DNA of 64,000 nucleotides. Origin: Hippasteria phrygiana (lineage: Eukaryota; Echinodermata; Asteroidea; Valvatida; Goniasteridae). Below, one piece after another: positions 63,741 to 64,000 of the stretch. The notes below the pieces were generated by a model. It was given only the letters and a program-made list of their open reading frames with translations, was not told the origin of the DNA and ran no database searches. Positions within the stretch are counted from its first letter, which is position 1. The number at the start of each line of letters is the position of its first letter. The position numbers and the translations under genes were made by a program. Location of the stretch: positions 310,001-374,000 of the forward strand of contig JAZGUH010000733.1 of NCBI GenBank assembly GCA_037893225.1, read 5' to 3'.

Positions 63741-64000
63741 TAACCTCTTGAATACAAATGACGGCTATAGCCGTGGTTGTCATCTATATGCGCATTCCTG
63801 CACATGCTCAATCCATTCATGTTTCAACTATACTGTTCTTGAATGGGAGTGTAATGGAATAGATGGAGATTTTTTTATAAACAAAGCTTTCATTCACACG
63901 AAAGGGGGGGGGGGGGGCTCCAAGTGCCATGAATAGGACCACTCTATTCAGTGCGGTGTCTGTTGTTTGTGGTACGCTTGGCTGCACAGGCCCTTCTTGA
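63741..64000. mobile_element. MITE-like element, TTAACCTCTTGAATAC start, truncated by the window edge
   Basis: Resembles the TTAACCCCTTGAGTAC family. It contains CAATCCATTCATGTTTCAAC (also at 44078-44097), a 12-base poly-G and the GGCTGCACAGGCC block near the right edge. Confidence 0.5.

Noticed and set aside
63413..63783. Open frames of VCVRVVCAYVL or THNTYAHTTR type
   Set aside because: Translation of the 17-bp minisatellite, not a protein.

Overview
This window is animal nuclear DNA. The genes are split by conserved-phase introns, intergenic and intronic space is filled with short inverted-repeat elements, and there are many tRNA-headed SINE copies, long G/C homopolymers and minisatellites. 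The proteins recognised (WDR1/AIP1, cyclin J, HPDL, a Polycomb-group RING protein, a THAP protein) and the style of the repeats fit a marine invertebrate, most likely a deuterostome such as an echinoderm or hemichordate. The phylum is an inference, not something read from a diagnostic sequence.

Layout. (1) About 2.0-9.3 kb, minus strand: a compact PCGF-type RING protein rebuilt from six phase-compatible exons. (2) 9.66-12.59 kb: two identical 128-bp segments in inverted orientation (similarity extends to about 180 bp). Each carries what looks like a divergent promoter. They enclose 2.6 kb with one unassigned exon candidate and old repeats. (3) 12.6-21.05 kb, plus strand: a five-exon HPDL gene with a probable non-coding first exon and a poly(A) signal. 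Its introns hold a mariner-like foldback element inserted in a minisatellite, and a Tc1-like remnant. (4) 27.3-31.7 kb, minus strand: three exons of cyclin J. The C-terminal exon was not found. (5) 34.2-35.5 kb, plus strand: a complete two-exon THAP-domain protein. (6) 35.7-37.5 kb: a probable solo LTR nested in an older inverted-repeat element. (7) 40.65 kb to beyond the right edge, plus strand: fifteen exons (567 codons) of WDR1/AIP1, with the last exon or exons outside the window.

The genes are unrelated in function (chromatin repression, a mitochondrial non-haem dioxygenase relative, cell cycle, DNA binding, actin-filament disassembly), so the window shows ordinary animal gene neighbours and no operon-like system. 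The strongest unusual signals are: an AT-AC minor-spliceosome intron inside WDR1; the inverted duplication of a promoter between the PCGF and HPDL genes; a foldback element in WDR1 intron 1 whose arms are inverted arrays of a 17-bp repeat; and two hAT-like MITEs with perfect 8-bp target duplications that share a core but have different ends.

Exon joins were worked out by hand from reading frame, splice sites and remembered family features. They have not been checked against transcripts or databases.
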